Shown here piece by piece: positions 8,517-16,353 of a DNA stretch of 64,000 nt. Numbering within the stretch: the first letter of the stretch is position 1; each line of letters opens with the position of its first letter. The stretch spans positions 124,001 to 188,000 of the forward strand of contig JAJUJX010000001.1 of the NCBI GenBank assembly GCA_029265125.1, read 5' to 3'. This DNA comes from Tolumonas sp008015085. Lineage in GTDB: Bacteria > Pseudomonadota > Gammaproteobacteria > Enterobacterales > Aeromonadaceae. The notes below the pieces were generated by a model, which worked only from the letters and a program-made list of their open reading frames with translations, made no database searches and was not told the origin of the DNA. A program made the translations under genes and the position numbers.

Positions 8517-9941
8517 TTAATTCATATCAAGTTCTTTTAGCTTACGCGTCAGCGTATTGCGTCCCCAGCCCAGTAATCTGGCTGCTTCCTGCTTATGCCC
8601 ATGTGTGTGCTGCAGGGCTGTGTTCAGCATGATCCGTTCAAATTCCGGCAACGCTTCAGAAAGAATATCCACCTCACCTCGTGACAGCTTCTGGGCAATC
8701 CATTGCTGCAGTTGTTCCTGCCAGCGCAGCGATACCGGCTCTTTACCGGCCACAGGGCGTTCTTCTACCGGATTCAGCAATTCTGGTGGCAGATCAGAGA
8801 TCAGCACTTCCTGACCTGATGCCATCACGGTCAGCCAGCGGCACACGTTTTCCAGCTGACGCACGTTACCAGGCCACGGCAAGCGGCTGATATAGGCTTC
8901 TGTATCCGGATGCAGCATTTTGGCTTCTACGTTCAGCTCTTTGGCGGCGCGTAGCAGGAAATGCTGAGCTAGTTTCGGAATATCTTCCCGGCGTTCACGC
9001 AGTGATGGGATATGGATTCGGATAACGTTAAGCCGGTGGAACAGGTCTTCACGAAAATCGCCATCAGCCACCCGCTTTTCCAGATCCTGATGGGTTGCTG
9101 CAATGATACGCACATCCACCTGAATCGACTGATGACCACCGACCCGGTAGAACTGTCCATCAGCCAGTACTCGCAGCAGGCGGGTCTGCACTTCCAGCGG
9201 CATGTCACCGATCTCATCAAGAAACAGTGTGCCGCCATTCGCCTGTTCAAAACGGCCCTGCCGAACATTATTGGCACCGGTAAAAGCCCCTTTTTCATGG
9301 CCGAACAGCTCTGATTCAATCAGATCTTTCGGAATGGCGGCCATATTCAGCGCAATAAACGGTTTCGCTGCTCGAGGGCTATGACGATGTAGTGCATGGG
9401 CAACCAGTTCTTTACCGGTACCAGACTGCCCGTTAATCAGCACAGAAATGGAAGAGCGCGCCAGGCGACCAATTGCACGGAAAACTTCCTGCATGGCCGG
9501 GGCTTCACCAATAATCTCCGGAGCAGCAGAAGGCGCTTGCTGACGGGCACGTCGTTTATTGCGTTGCTCACGCAGGTGACTTTCAGCCCGTTGCACCAAG
9601 GCGACCGCTTCGTCAATATCAAACGGTTTCGGCAGATATTCAAACGCGCCGCATTGATAGGCATTCACTGCACTATCCAGATCGGAATGTGCGGTCATGA
9701 TGATGACAGGAATGTCAGGCTGTCTGTCCTGAATTTGTTGTAATAAGGAGAGACCGTCGATTCCCGGCATACGGATATCCGAGACAATCACATCCGGTAT
9801 GCTTTGATTATTCTCCAGAGCGGCCAGCAAACTTTCGCCATCTTCAAATGACAGACATTCAAAATGCTCTGCACTTAGTGCGCGCTCCAGAACCCAGCGG
9901 ATAGAGCTGTCATCATCAACAATCCAGACTTTGGCGGCCAT
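8517..9941 (-). CDS. glnG: nitrogen regulator NtrC (NR-I), sigma-54 activator
   Basis: 474 residues. The receiver domain has phospho-acceptor Asp55 (VSDIRMPG). The AAA+ domain has Walker A GQSGTGKE at about 171-178 and the sigma-54 contact loop GAFTGA at about 218-223. A Fis-type helix-turn-helix (KQEAARLLGWGRNTLTRKL) closes the protein. Phosphorylated by NtrB, it activates glnA and other nitrogen genes at sigma-54 promoters. It lies 14 bases downstream of ntrB in one operon. NtrC-type sites are visible upstream of ntrB, upstream of glnA and in the gltBD control region. Confidence 0.97.
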   Translation of the reverse strand: MAAKVWIVDDDSSIRWVLERALSAEHFECLSFEDGESLLAALENNQSIPDVIVSDIRMPGIDGLSLLQQIQDRQPDIPVIIMTAHSDLDSAVNAYQCGAFEYLPKPFDIDEAVALVQRAESHLREQRNKRRARQQAPSAAPEIIGEAPAMQEVFRAIGRLARSSISVLINGQSGTGKELVAHALHRHSPRAAKPFIALNMAAIPKDLIESELFGHEKGAFTGANNVRQGRFEQANGGTLFLDEIGDMPLEVQTRLLRVLADGQFYRVGGHQSIQVDVRIIAATHQDLEKRVADGDFREDLFHRLNVIRIHIPSLRERREDIPKLAQHFLLRAAKELNVEAKMLHPDTEAYISRLPWPGNVRQLENVCRWLTVMASGQEVLISDLPPELLNPVEERPVAGKEPVSLRWQEQLQQWIAQKLSRGEVDILSEALPEFERIMLNTALQHTHGHKQEAARLLGWGRNTLTRKLKELDMN

Positions 9942-9955
9942 GGTGTTTATCCTTA

Positions 9956-11008
9956 TTACTTACGAAGTGGTAAATATATGCAAAACTCAGTGTGTCCTGG
10001 CCAGCTGACACATTCGATACGGCCTTTGTGTTGGTCAATCAGATTCTGCGCGATGGAAAGCCCCAGTCCGGTGCCACCTTCTTTGCCGGTGACCATCGGG
10101 TAGAACAGCGTGTCACGGATGCTTTCCGGAATGCCAGGGCCATCATCGATAATCCGGATTTCAGCTGCCAGACGGTAACGTTTGCCATGAATGGTAATTT
10201 GGAAAACGGTGCGGGTTTTCAGTTTGATCGTGCCCTGGCCATGCATGGCTTCCACTGCATTGCGCACAATGTTCAGAAATGCTTGTTGCAGTTGCTCCTG
10301 TTCCATCTCGAAATCAGGAATACTGGGGTCATAATCCCGCTCAATTTTGATGCCGGGTGGTAGTTCCATCTCAACCAGACGACGTACCTGCTCCAGCACA
10401 GAATGGACGTTATGCACCTGATGCCGTCCTGGCCGTTGTGGCCCCAGCAGCCGGTCAACCAGATTACGCAGACGATCTGCCTGGGCAATAATGATCCCCG
10501 TGTACTCTTTCAGGCTCTCATCGGGTAATGCTTTTTCCAGCAACTGAGCGGCACCTCGCAAACCACCTAACGGATTTTTAATTTCATGAGCCAGACCCCG
10601 AACCAGGTCGCGGGCGGCAATCTGCTGAGTATGTTGCTGTTGTTCCTGACTGATCCGTTTTTGCTGATCGATTTTTCGCAGCTCCAGCAGAGCCATTTGT
10701 TCATGCTGGTCATAGATGGCAATCACACTGACTTCAACACTGCGCGGCTCATCTTCAACGACCAGAGTGACTTCATTATCAGTAAATCCCTGACCCTGGA
10801 TCAGGCAATGCCGTAAGCGGTTGGTATCCAGAGAGATATAATCCACTACCTGTTCCAGTGCATGATCCAGCAGGCGACGGGCACTCACCCCCATTAACTG
10901 CTCAGCTGCCGGATTGACATAGCGGACAACAAGTTGCTTATCCAGCAGGATCACGGCTGTCAGCAAATTATCCAGCAGTAACTTTGGTAAGTCAGGGCGG
11001 TTATTCAC
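9956..11008 (-). CDS. glnL: nitrogen sensor kinase NtrB (NR-II)
   Basis: 350 residues with no membrane segment. An N-terminal PAS domain (about 10-115) is followed by the dimerisation/phosphotransfer domain with His141 in GLAHEIKNPLGGL and a HATPase domain with DDGPGIP and the GGTGLGL loop. NtrB phosphorylates NtrC when nitrogen is short and acts as its phosphatase when bound by PII. It is the first gene of the ntrBC operon. A very good NtrC palindrome only 25 bases upstream of the start suggests autorepression, as at glnL of E. coli. Confidence 0.96.
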   Translation of the reverse strand: MNNRPDLPKLLLDNLLTAVILLDKQLVVRYVNPAAEQLMGVSARRLLDHALEQVVDYISLDTNRLRHCLIQGQGFTDNEVTLVVEDEPRSVEVSVIAIYDQHEQMALLELRKIDQQKRISQEQQQHTQQIAARDLVRGLAHEIKNPLGGLRGAAQLLEKALPDESLKEYTGIIIAQADRLRNLVDRLLGPQRPGRHQVHNVHSVLEQVRRLVEMELPPGIKIERDYDPSIPDFEMEQEQLQQAFLNIVRNAVEAMHGQGTIKLKTRTVFQITIHGKRYRLAAEIRIIDDGPGIPESIRDTLFYPMVTGKEGGTGLGLSIAQNLIDQHKGRIECVSWPGHTEFCIYLPLRK

Positions 11009-11032
11009 AGTGTCGATCTCCCGGAATTAATC

Positions 11033-11047
11033 GCACCAATATAGTGC
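11033..11047. promoter_or_regulatory. NtrC binding site upstream of ntrB
   Basis: GCACCAATATAGTGC; its complement, GCACTATATTGGTGC, equals the strong NtrC site of the E. coli glnA enhancer as I remember it. It lies just before ntrB, where bound NtrC would block the promoter. Confidence 0.75.
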
Positions 11048-11074
11048 CTGTCGTTGTAATCTTCTGGTGCGGAC

Positions 11075-11089
11075 GACCTATATTGGTGC
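11075..11089. promoter_or_regulatory. second, weaker NtrC-like site upstream of ntrB
   Basis: GACCTATATTGGTGC differs from GCACTATATTGGTGC at two positions and lies 42 bases (four helical turns) from the first site. A further TGGTGC half-site is at 11065-11070. Confidence 0.5.
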
Positions 11090-11106
11090 CGACATCTGTG
11101 CCCAGA

Positions 11107-11655
11107 TCACTTTGCGACAATGGTCTGATGCAGATAGATTGTTATTGACTCTGATGATGCAAGTATCTTGCCGGATTGATCGACTAATTCGGTTTTAAGT
11201 TGGTGAGCTCCACGCACAATATTATCTGCCTGACAACTTAATGCTGCGGTATTGCACGGGTATCGGGTTGAATCGACATTCAAAAACAGATTTACCGGTT
11301 CATTATCTGGTAGCGCGGGAGAGAGCTGGCTTTGCACACTGATTTTTCCTTCATTGCTGCGGATGGTTTCTTCTGCCAGCGGAGAGGTGATGCTCAGTGA
11401 ATATGCGATAACTGCTTGCTGATTGGCCTGAGTATTAGTATCTGATGCCGGTGGAACGGGATTGGGATTGATGGCCGGCGGATTAGCAATATCGATCTGT
11501 TTAGTCTGCATTGTTTTACCTGCTACCGGCGTATCGCTGAAATGCATGACACCGTTCGCATCGGTCCAATAATAGACTGTTGCTGACTCAGTTGCGGCAT
11601 GAGCAGCCCCAGTGAAAGCAAACGCCAGCCCTATTATTCCTGATAATTTTTTCAT
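11107..11655 (-). CDS. secreted DUF4124-domain protein
   Basis: 182 residues from the start at 11655, where MKKLSGIIGLAFAFTGAAHA is a typical signal peptide; the longer upstream frame runs through the glnA terminator and is discarded. After cleavage comes a DUF4124 segment (YYWTDANGVMHFSDTPVAG), a Pro/Asn-rich linker and a C-terminal beta-rich domain that may be immunoglobulin-like, with two cysteines about ten residues apart. The protein is probably periplasmic and of unknown function. It sits between glnA and ntrBC on the same strand, but glnA has its own terminator upstream of it. Genes of this family next to ntrBC are known from related bacteria, by my recollection. Confidence 0.75.
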   Translation of the reverse strand: MKKLSGIIGLAFAFTGAAHAATESATVYYWTDANGVMHFSDTPVAGKTMQTKQIDIANPPAINPNPVPPASDTNTQANQQAVIAYSLSITSPLAEETIRSNEGKISVQSQLSPALPDNEPVNLFLNVDSTRYPCNTAALSCQADNIVRGAHQLKTELVDQSGKILASSESITIYLHQTIVAK

Positions 11656-11720
11656 AGTGCAGATCCCTGCTCGTTGTTGTTGGTAGTGTACAAATGAAAA
11701 CATCAGGTAAAGCATAATCA

Positions 11721-11748
11721 AAAAAAAACCCGCCGGAGCGGGTTTTTT
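11721..11748 (-). terminator. rho-independent terminator of glnA
   Basis: Read on the minus strand, a stem of A-rich arms plus CCCGC / GCGGG with a four-base loop is followed by eight T residues, 16 bases after the glnA stop. The A/T arms also allow termination in the other direction. Confidence 0.9.
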
Positions 11749-11764
11749 CACAAACAGTATACTC

Positions 11765-13174
11765 TTATACAGAATAATACAGTTCGTATTCAACTGGTGA
11801 TGGAGTCATACGCAGACGATCTACATCAACAGTTTTCAGATCAATGTAAGCATTGATGAAGTCTTCAGAGAATACGCCACCACGAGTCAGGAACTCACGG
11901 TCTGCATCCAGAGATTTCAGTGCTTCGTCCAGAGAGCCACAAACCTGAGGGATCTGAGCTGCTTCTTCTGGTGGCAGGTGATACAGATCTTTGTCTGCAG
12001 CATCGCCTGGGTGGATCTTGTTGATGATACCGTCCAGACCAGCCATCAGCTGTGCAGCAAACGCCAGGTATGGGTTAGCTGCTGGATCCGGGAAGCGAAC
12101 TTCGATACGAGCTGCTTTCGGGCTTGGTACCAATGGAATACGGATAGATGCTGAACGGTTACGTGCAGAGTAAGCCAGCATTACTGGAGCTTCATAACCT
12201 GGAACCAGACGTTTGTATGAGTTGGTTGTTGGGTTAGTGAATGCGTTCAGTGCTTTCGCGTGCTTGATGATACCGCCGATGTAGAACAGAGCCAGTTCAG
12301 ACAGACCGCAGTATGCGTCGCCAGAGAACAGGTTCTTGCCATCTTTACCCAGAGACTGGTGGCAGTGCATACCTGAACCGTTATCACCAAACATTGGTTT
12401 TGGCATGAAGGTTACAGTTTTGCCGTAAGCGTGAGCTACGTTATGGATAACGTATTTCTGCACCTGAACTTCGTCCGCTTTCTTAGTCAGCGTGTTAAAA
12501 CGAGTGGCGATTTCGTTCTGACCAGCAGTTGCTACTTCGTGGTGGTGAGCTTCAACTACCTGACCCATTTCTTCCAGGATCAGACACATTGCAGAACGCA
12601 GGTCTTGAGAAGAGTCAACAGGAGCTACTGGGAAGTAACCACCTTTGATGCCTGGACGGTGACCTTTGTTACCGCCTTCAAAAGTCTTACCAGAGTTCCA
12701 TGCAGCTTCAGGATCATCGATCTTGAAGAAAGAACCACTCATGGTGTTTTCGAAACGAACGTCTTCAAAAATGAAGAATTCTGGCTCTGGCCCGAACAGA
12801 ACGGTGTCAGCGATACCGCTTGCTTTCAGGAACTCTTCAGCACGTTTGGCGATAGAACGTGGATCACGATCGTAGCCTTTCATGGTTGCAGGTTCCAGAA
12901 TGTCACAACGAATGATCAGAGTAGATTCTTCGGTGAATGGATCCATCAGGGCAGTAGTTGCATCAGGCATCAGAACCATGTCTGATTCGTTGATACCTTT
13001 CCAGCCAGCGATAGAAGAACCATCGAACATTTTACCGTCTTCGAAGAAATCTTCGTTGATCTGGTGTGAAGGTACAGAAACGTGCTGTTCTTTACCTTTA
13101 GTGTCAGTAAAACGCAGATCAACGAACTTTACTTCGTTCTCTTTGATCATATTCAGAACATTTGCAGCGGACAT
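11765..13174 (-). CDS. glnA: glutamine synthetase, type I
   Basis: 469 residues, the standard length of the dodecameric GSI-beta enzyme. It makes glutamine from glutamate, ammonia and ATP. The motifs MFDGSSIAGWKGI near the N-terminus, the NGSGMHCHQSL metal/ATP segment and the Tyr in DLYHLPPEE (near residue 398, target of adenylylation) are all present, so control by GlnE is expected. GGAGG nine bases before the ATG supports the start. Codon use is strongly biased, as for a highly expressed gene. A sigma-54 promoter and NtrC sites lie upstream and a terminator follows. Confidence 0.98.
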   Translation of the reverse strand: MSAANVLNMIKENEVKFVDLRFTDTKGKEQHVSVPSHQINEDFFEDGKMFDGSSIAGWKGINESDMVLMPDATTALMDPFTEESTLIIRCDILEPATMKGYDRDPRSIAKRAEEFLKASGIADTVLFGPEPEFFIFEDVRFENTMSGSFFKIDDPEAAWNSGKTFEGGNKGHRPGIKGGYFPVAPVDSSQDLRSAMCLILEEMGQVVEAHHHEVATAGQNEIATRFNTLTKKADEVQVQKYVIHNVAHAYGKTVTFMPKPMFGDNGSGMHCHQSLGKDGKNLFSGDAYCGLSELALFYIGGIIKHAKALNAFTNPTTNSYKRLVPGYEAPVMLAYSARNRSASIRIPLVPSPKAARIEVRFPDPAANPYLAFAAQLMAGLDGIINKIHPGDAADKDLYHLPPEEAAQIPQVCGSLDEALKSLDADREFLTRGGVFSEDFINAYIDLKTVDVDRLRMTPSPVEYELYYSV

Positions 13175-13235
13175 GCTAGCTAACCTCCGGTGTCATTAAA
13201 ATCAGATAGCGATTTGTAAATTCTATTCGCTAATC

Positions 13236-13252
13236 AGCAAAAAGTGCGCCAA
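13236..13252 (-). promoter_or_regulatory. sigma-54 promoter of glnA
   Basis: On the minus strand TTGGCGCACTTTTTGCT has the invariant GG and GC doublets exactly ten bases apart (consensus TTGGCAC-N5-TTGC). It predicts a start near 13225 and a leader of about 50 bases. Confidence 0.8.
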
Positions 13253-13315
13253 CTTAAAAACTTGTTAGTTAATAAGGCTTAATCATGCATGGCGCTAAAA
13301 TATGTCACATTTCGT

Positions 13316-13364
13316 GGATCATTTTGGTGCGTCAGTGCATTAATTTGGTGCTCTTTTGTGGTGC
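13316..13364. promoter_or_regulatory. NtrC enhancer of glnA
   Basis: Three copies of a GGTGC half-site lie at 13326-13330, 13347-13351 and 13360-13364, the first two 21 bases apart (two helical turns). The middle one belongs to GCATTAATTTGGTGC (13337-13351), three mismatches from the strong NtrC site. The cluster lies about 95-140 bases upstream of the predicted sigma-54 start. Confidence 0.65.
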
Positions 13365-13515
13365 ATTGAAACACGCACAATCTGCCTCACATGATTATAC
13401 AGAGATTCTGCGAAAATATGCTCTTCGTTTTTACAGCAAATTTGCTATGCAGATCACGTCCGGGTAGGTAGAATGAGCGCCCGATTTTTAGTCACTTTTT
13501 TAGCTTGAGGCGAGG

Positions 13516-15339
13516 ATGTTAGATAAACTCCGCAATATTGCGATCATAGCGCACGTTGACCATGGTAAAACCACTCTGGTTGACAAACTGTTGCAACAGT
13601 CTGGAACTCTGGACCGCTCTGTAGAAGGTCAGGAGCGCGTTATGGATTCCAATGATCTGGAAAAAGAACGCGGGATCACCATTCTTGCTAAAAACACAGC
13701 AATCCGCTGGAATGACTACCGTATTAATATCGTAGACACCCCTGGTCACGCTGACTTCGGTGGTGAAGTAGAACGTGTAATGTCGATGGTTGACTGCGTT
13801 CTGCTGCTGGTTGATGCCGTTGACGGCCCGATGCCACAAACTCGTTTCGTTACTCAGAAAGCGTTTGCCCGTGGTTTACGTCCAATCGTTGTTGTGAACA
13901 AGATTGACCGTCCGGGTGCTCGTCCTGACTGGGTTATTGATCAGGTATTTGATCTGTTCGACAACCTGGGTGCTACCGATGAACAGCTGGACTTCCCAAT
14001 CGTTTATGCTTCTGCGTTAAACGGCTTTGCAACCATGGATCCATCAATTCCTTCAGACAACATGGATCCACTGTTCCAGGCCATTGTTGATTTCGTTGAG
14101 CCGCCAAAAGCAGATCCAGCTGGTGAATTCCAGATGCAAATCTCTCAGCTGGATTACTCTTCTTATGTTGGTGTGATCGGTATCGGCCGTGTAACCCGTG
14201 GCAGCGTAAAACCAAACATGCAGGTTACTGTGGTCGGCGCTGATGGCAAAACCCGCACCGGTAAAGTCGGTCAGGTCATGGGTTATCTGGGCCTGAATCG
14301 TACTGAAGTCACCGAAGCACAGGCGGGTGACATCATTGCGATCACTGGTCTGGGTGAGCTGAAAATCTCTGACACCATCTGTTCAAATGCTGCAGTAGAA
14401 GCGCTGCCTCCACTGTCTGTGGATGAGCCAACCGTCACCATGACTTTCCAGGTAAACACCTCTCCGTTTGCTGGTAAAGAAGGTAAATATGTGACTTCCC
14501 GTAACATTCTGGAACGTCTGCAAAACGAACTGCGCCACAACGTAGCGCTGCGTGTTGAAGAAACTGAAGATCCGGATAAATTCCGCGTATCAGGCCGTGG
14601 TGAACTGCACTTAGGTATTCTGATCGAAAATATGCGTCGTGAAGGCTTTGAGCTGGCGGTATCCCGTCCTGAAGTTATCATGCGTGTTATTGACGGCGTG
14701 AAAATGGAACCAATGGAAACTCTGACTGTTGATATCGAAGAACAGAATCAGGGCTCTGTGATGGAAAAACTGGGTGAGCGTAAAGCTGACCTGCGTAACA
14801 TGGTTCCGGATGGTAAAGGACGTGTGCGTCTGGACTATATGATTCCGGCGCGTGGTCTGATCGGCTTCCAGACTGAGTTTATGACTCTGACTTCCGGTAC
14901 TGGTCTGCTGTACCATACTTTCGAAGAATACGGTGAGTTCAAAGGCGGCTCTATCGGCCAGCGTCAGAACGGTGTTCTGATTTCTAACGCGACCGGTAAA
15001 GCTCTGGGCTTTGCTCTGTTCAACCTGCAGGAACGTGGCCGTCTGTTCATTGAACATGCGACTGAAGTTTATGAAGGCCAAATCATCGGTATTCACAGCC
15101 GTTCTAACGACCTGACTGTAAACTGTCTGAAAGGGAAGCAGCTGACCAACATGCGTGCTTCCGGCACTGATGAAGCGATCGTATTGACGACGCCAATCAA
15201 AATGACCCTGGAACAGGCGATGGAATTCATCGATGACGATGAACTGGTTGAAGTGACTCCGCTGAACATCCGTGTACGTAAGAAATTACTGACTGAAATG
15301 GATCGTAAGCGTGCTAACCGTGGTTCTAAAGAAGACTAA
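13516..15339 (+). CDS. typA: translational GTPase TypA/BipA
   Basis: 607 residues. An EF-Tu-type G domain comes first, with the P-loop AHVDHGKTTL, switch motif RGITI, DTPGHADFGG and NKIDRPGA. Domain 2, an EF-G-like domain III, domain V and the TypA-specific C-terminal domain follow. TypA binds the 70S ribosome in the EF-G site, assists 50S assembly and is needed at low temperature and under stress. The GAGG five bases before the ATG fits. It is divergent from glnA, as in E. coli. Confidence 0.97.
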   Translation: MLDKLRNIAIIAHVDHGKTTLVDKLLQQSGTLDRSVEGQERVMDSNDLEKERGITILAKNTAIRWNDYRINIVDTPGHADFGGEVERVMSMVDCVLLLVDAVDGPMPQTRFVTQKAFARGLRPIVVVNKIDRPGARPDWVIDQVFDLFDNLGATDEQLDFPIVYASALNGFATMDPSIPSDNMDPLFQAIVDFVEPPKADPAGEFQMQISQLDYSSYVGVIGIGRVTRGSVKPNMQVTVVGADGKTRTGKVGQVMGYLGLNRTEVTEAQAGDIIAITGLGELKISDTICSNAAVEALPPLSVDEPTVTMTFQVNTSPFAGKEGKYVTSRNILERLQNELRHNVALRVEETEDPDKFRVSGRGELHLGILIENMRREGFELAVSRPEVIMRVIDGVKMEPMETLTVDIEEQNQGSVMEKLGERKADLRNMVPDGKGRVRLDYMIPARGLIGFQTEFMTLTSGTGLLYHTFEEYGEFKGGSIGQRQNGVLISNATGKALGFALFNLQERGRLFIEHATEVYEGQIIGIHSRSNDLTVNCLKGKQLTNMRASGTDEAIVLTTPIKMTLEQAMEFIDDDELVEVTPLNIRVRKKLLTEMDRKRANRGSKED

Positions 15340-15364
15340 TACTTCATTAAAACCGGTTATCAAG

Positions 15365-15391
15365 AAGCCTCGCATTTGCGGGGCTTTTTTT
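15365..15391 (+). terminator. rho-independent terminator of typA
   Basis: AGCCTCGC / GCGGGGCT stem with an ATTT loop followed by T residues, 26 bases after the typA stop. Confidence 0.88.
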
Positions 15392-15453
15392 CAGCGGTTA
15401 TGCTAGTTTTTAGTGCCCTGACAGGCAGGGCGTCAGATGTTCAGAAGGTAAAG

Positions 15454-16353
15454 ATGGTTCAGGATCCTACTCGGTTACTGGCATTGCGTAATCAGCGCTG
15501 GGTGAAAAGCCGCTTATATTGCCTGCGGATACGTCGTTTTTCGGCGTTTTTCTGGAAGCGGGTCTGGCATGATCGTTTGCCGGTGTTGGCCGGGCATCTG
15601 GCTTATGTTTCACTGCTGTCGATTGTACCGTTATTGGCTGTTTTCTTTTCGGTATTATCCTGGCTACCGCGTTTCTCTTATCTGCGCCGTCAGTTTGAAT
15701 TGTTTGTATTCAGTAATTTTGTGCCGGAAACCGAAATTGCCTTTCGTTATCACTTTTCGCTGTTTGTTAAAAATGCATCGAAAACAACGTCAATCGGTTT
15801 GGTGATGTTGATCCTGCTGGCATTATTTCTGATTGCGGCCATTGATGAAAATATGAATCATATCTGGCGTTGCCGCGGACAGCGAAAATGGATGAAGACC
15901 CTGACGATGTATTCCACCGTACTGGGATTTGGTCCGCTGCTGGCCGGGGGGAGTCTGTTGCTATCTTCCCGGATCAAAGGCTGGGCGTTTTGGGATTATG
16001 CTTTGATCTCATCTTTGGGGGGCGGTTTGCTGGATTTGCTCCCTTATCTGCTTTCTCTTGGCGGTATTCTGCTGCTATACAAGGTTGTACCTAATGTTAG
16101 TGTTCGCTGGAAACATGCTCTGATTGGCGCCACATCGGCGGCGCTGCTGTTTGAAATCGCCAAGGAAGGTTTCGGCTATTACATTGCCCATTATGGTACT
16201 TACAAGTCGATTTATGGGGCGCTGGCGGGCATTCCAATCATGATGATCTGGCTGTATATGAGTTGGCTGGTGGTGCTACTTGGTGCGGAATTTACAGCAA
16301 CGCTGGGTGAATGGCAGTCAAACCGAACGTTACGGGGCAATCAGCCGCATTAG
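15454..16353 (+). CDS. yihY: YihY/BrkB-family inner-membrane protein
   Basis: 299 residues from ATG 15454, chosen because AAGG lies five bases upstream and because the longer frame would begin inside the typA terminator. About six membrane segments are visible between residues 40 and 290; LAGHLAYVSLLSIVPLLA at the first is typical of the family (also called UPF0761). The E. coli homologue has 290 residues and was once wrongly called RNase BN; the true role is unknown, perhaps transport. The C-terminal segment YGALAGIPIMMIWLYMSWLV is highly characteristic. The stop overlaps that of the convergent rstB by four bases with no terminator between them. Confidence 0.9.
   Translation: MVQDPTRLLALRNQRWVKSRLYCLRIRRFSAFFWKRVWHDRLPVLAGHLAYVSLLSIVPLLAVFFSVLSWLPRFSYLRRQFELFVFSNFVPETEIAFRYHFSLFVKNASKTTSIGLVMLILLALFLIAAIDENMNHIWRCRGQRKWMKTLTMYSTVLGFGPLLAGGSLLLSSRIKGWAFWDYALISSLGGGLLDLLPYLLSLGGILLLYKVVPNVSVRWKHALIGATSAALLFEIAKEGFGYYIAHYGTYKSIYGALAGIPIMMIWLYMSWLVVLLGAEFTATLGEWQSNRTLRGNQPH

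Larger units (their letters stand above)
13175..13515. promoter_or_regulatory. glnA / typA divergent control region
   Basis: A gene-free stretch of 341 bases. It contains a sigma-54 promoter directed to glnA (13236-13252), a cluster of NtrC-type half-sites (13316-13364), and at the other end the ribosome binding site GAGGCGAGG of typA. The geometry of promoter and enhancer matches glnAp2 of enteric bacteria. A typA promoter must also lie here but I cannot place it. The short open frame at 13285-13467 has no ribosome binding site. Confidence 0.75.

Noticed and set aside
11656..11793. 46-residue N-terminal extension of the DUF4124 gene
   Set aside because: It runs through the glnA terminator and would bury the signal peptide; start 11655 fits better.
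12431..12985. 184-residue open frame antisense to glnA
   Set aside because: A shadow of the strongly biased codons of glnA; composition is not protein-like.
13285..13467. 60-residue frame in the glnA-typA gap
   Set aside because: It covers the NtrC enhancer and has no ribosome binding site.
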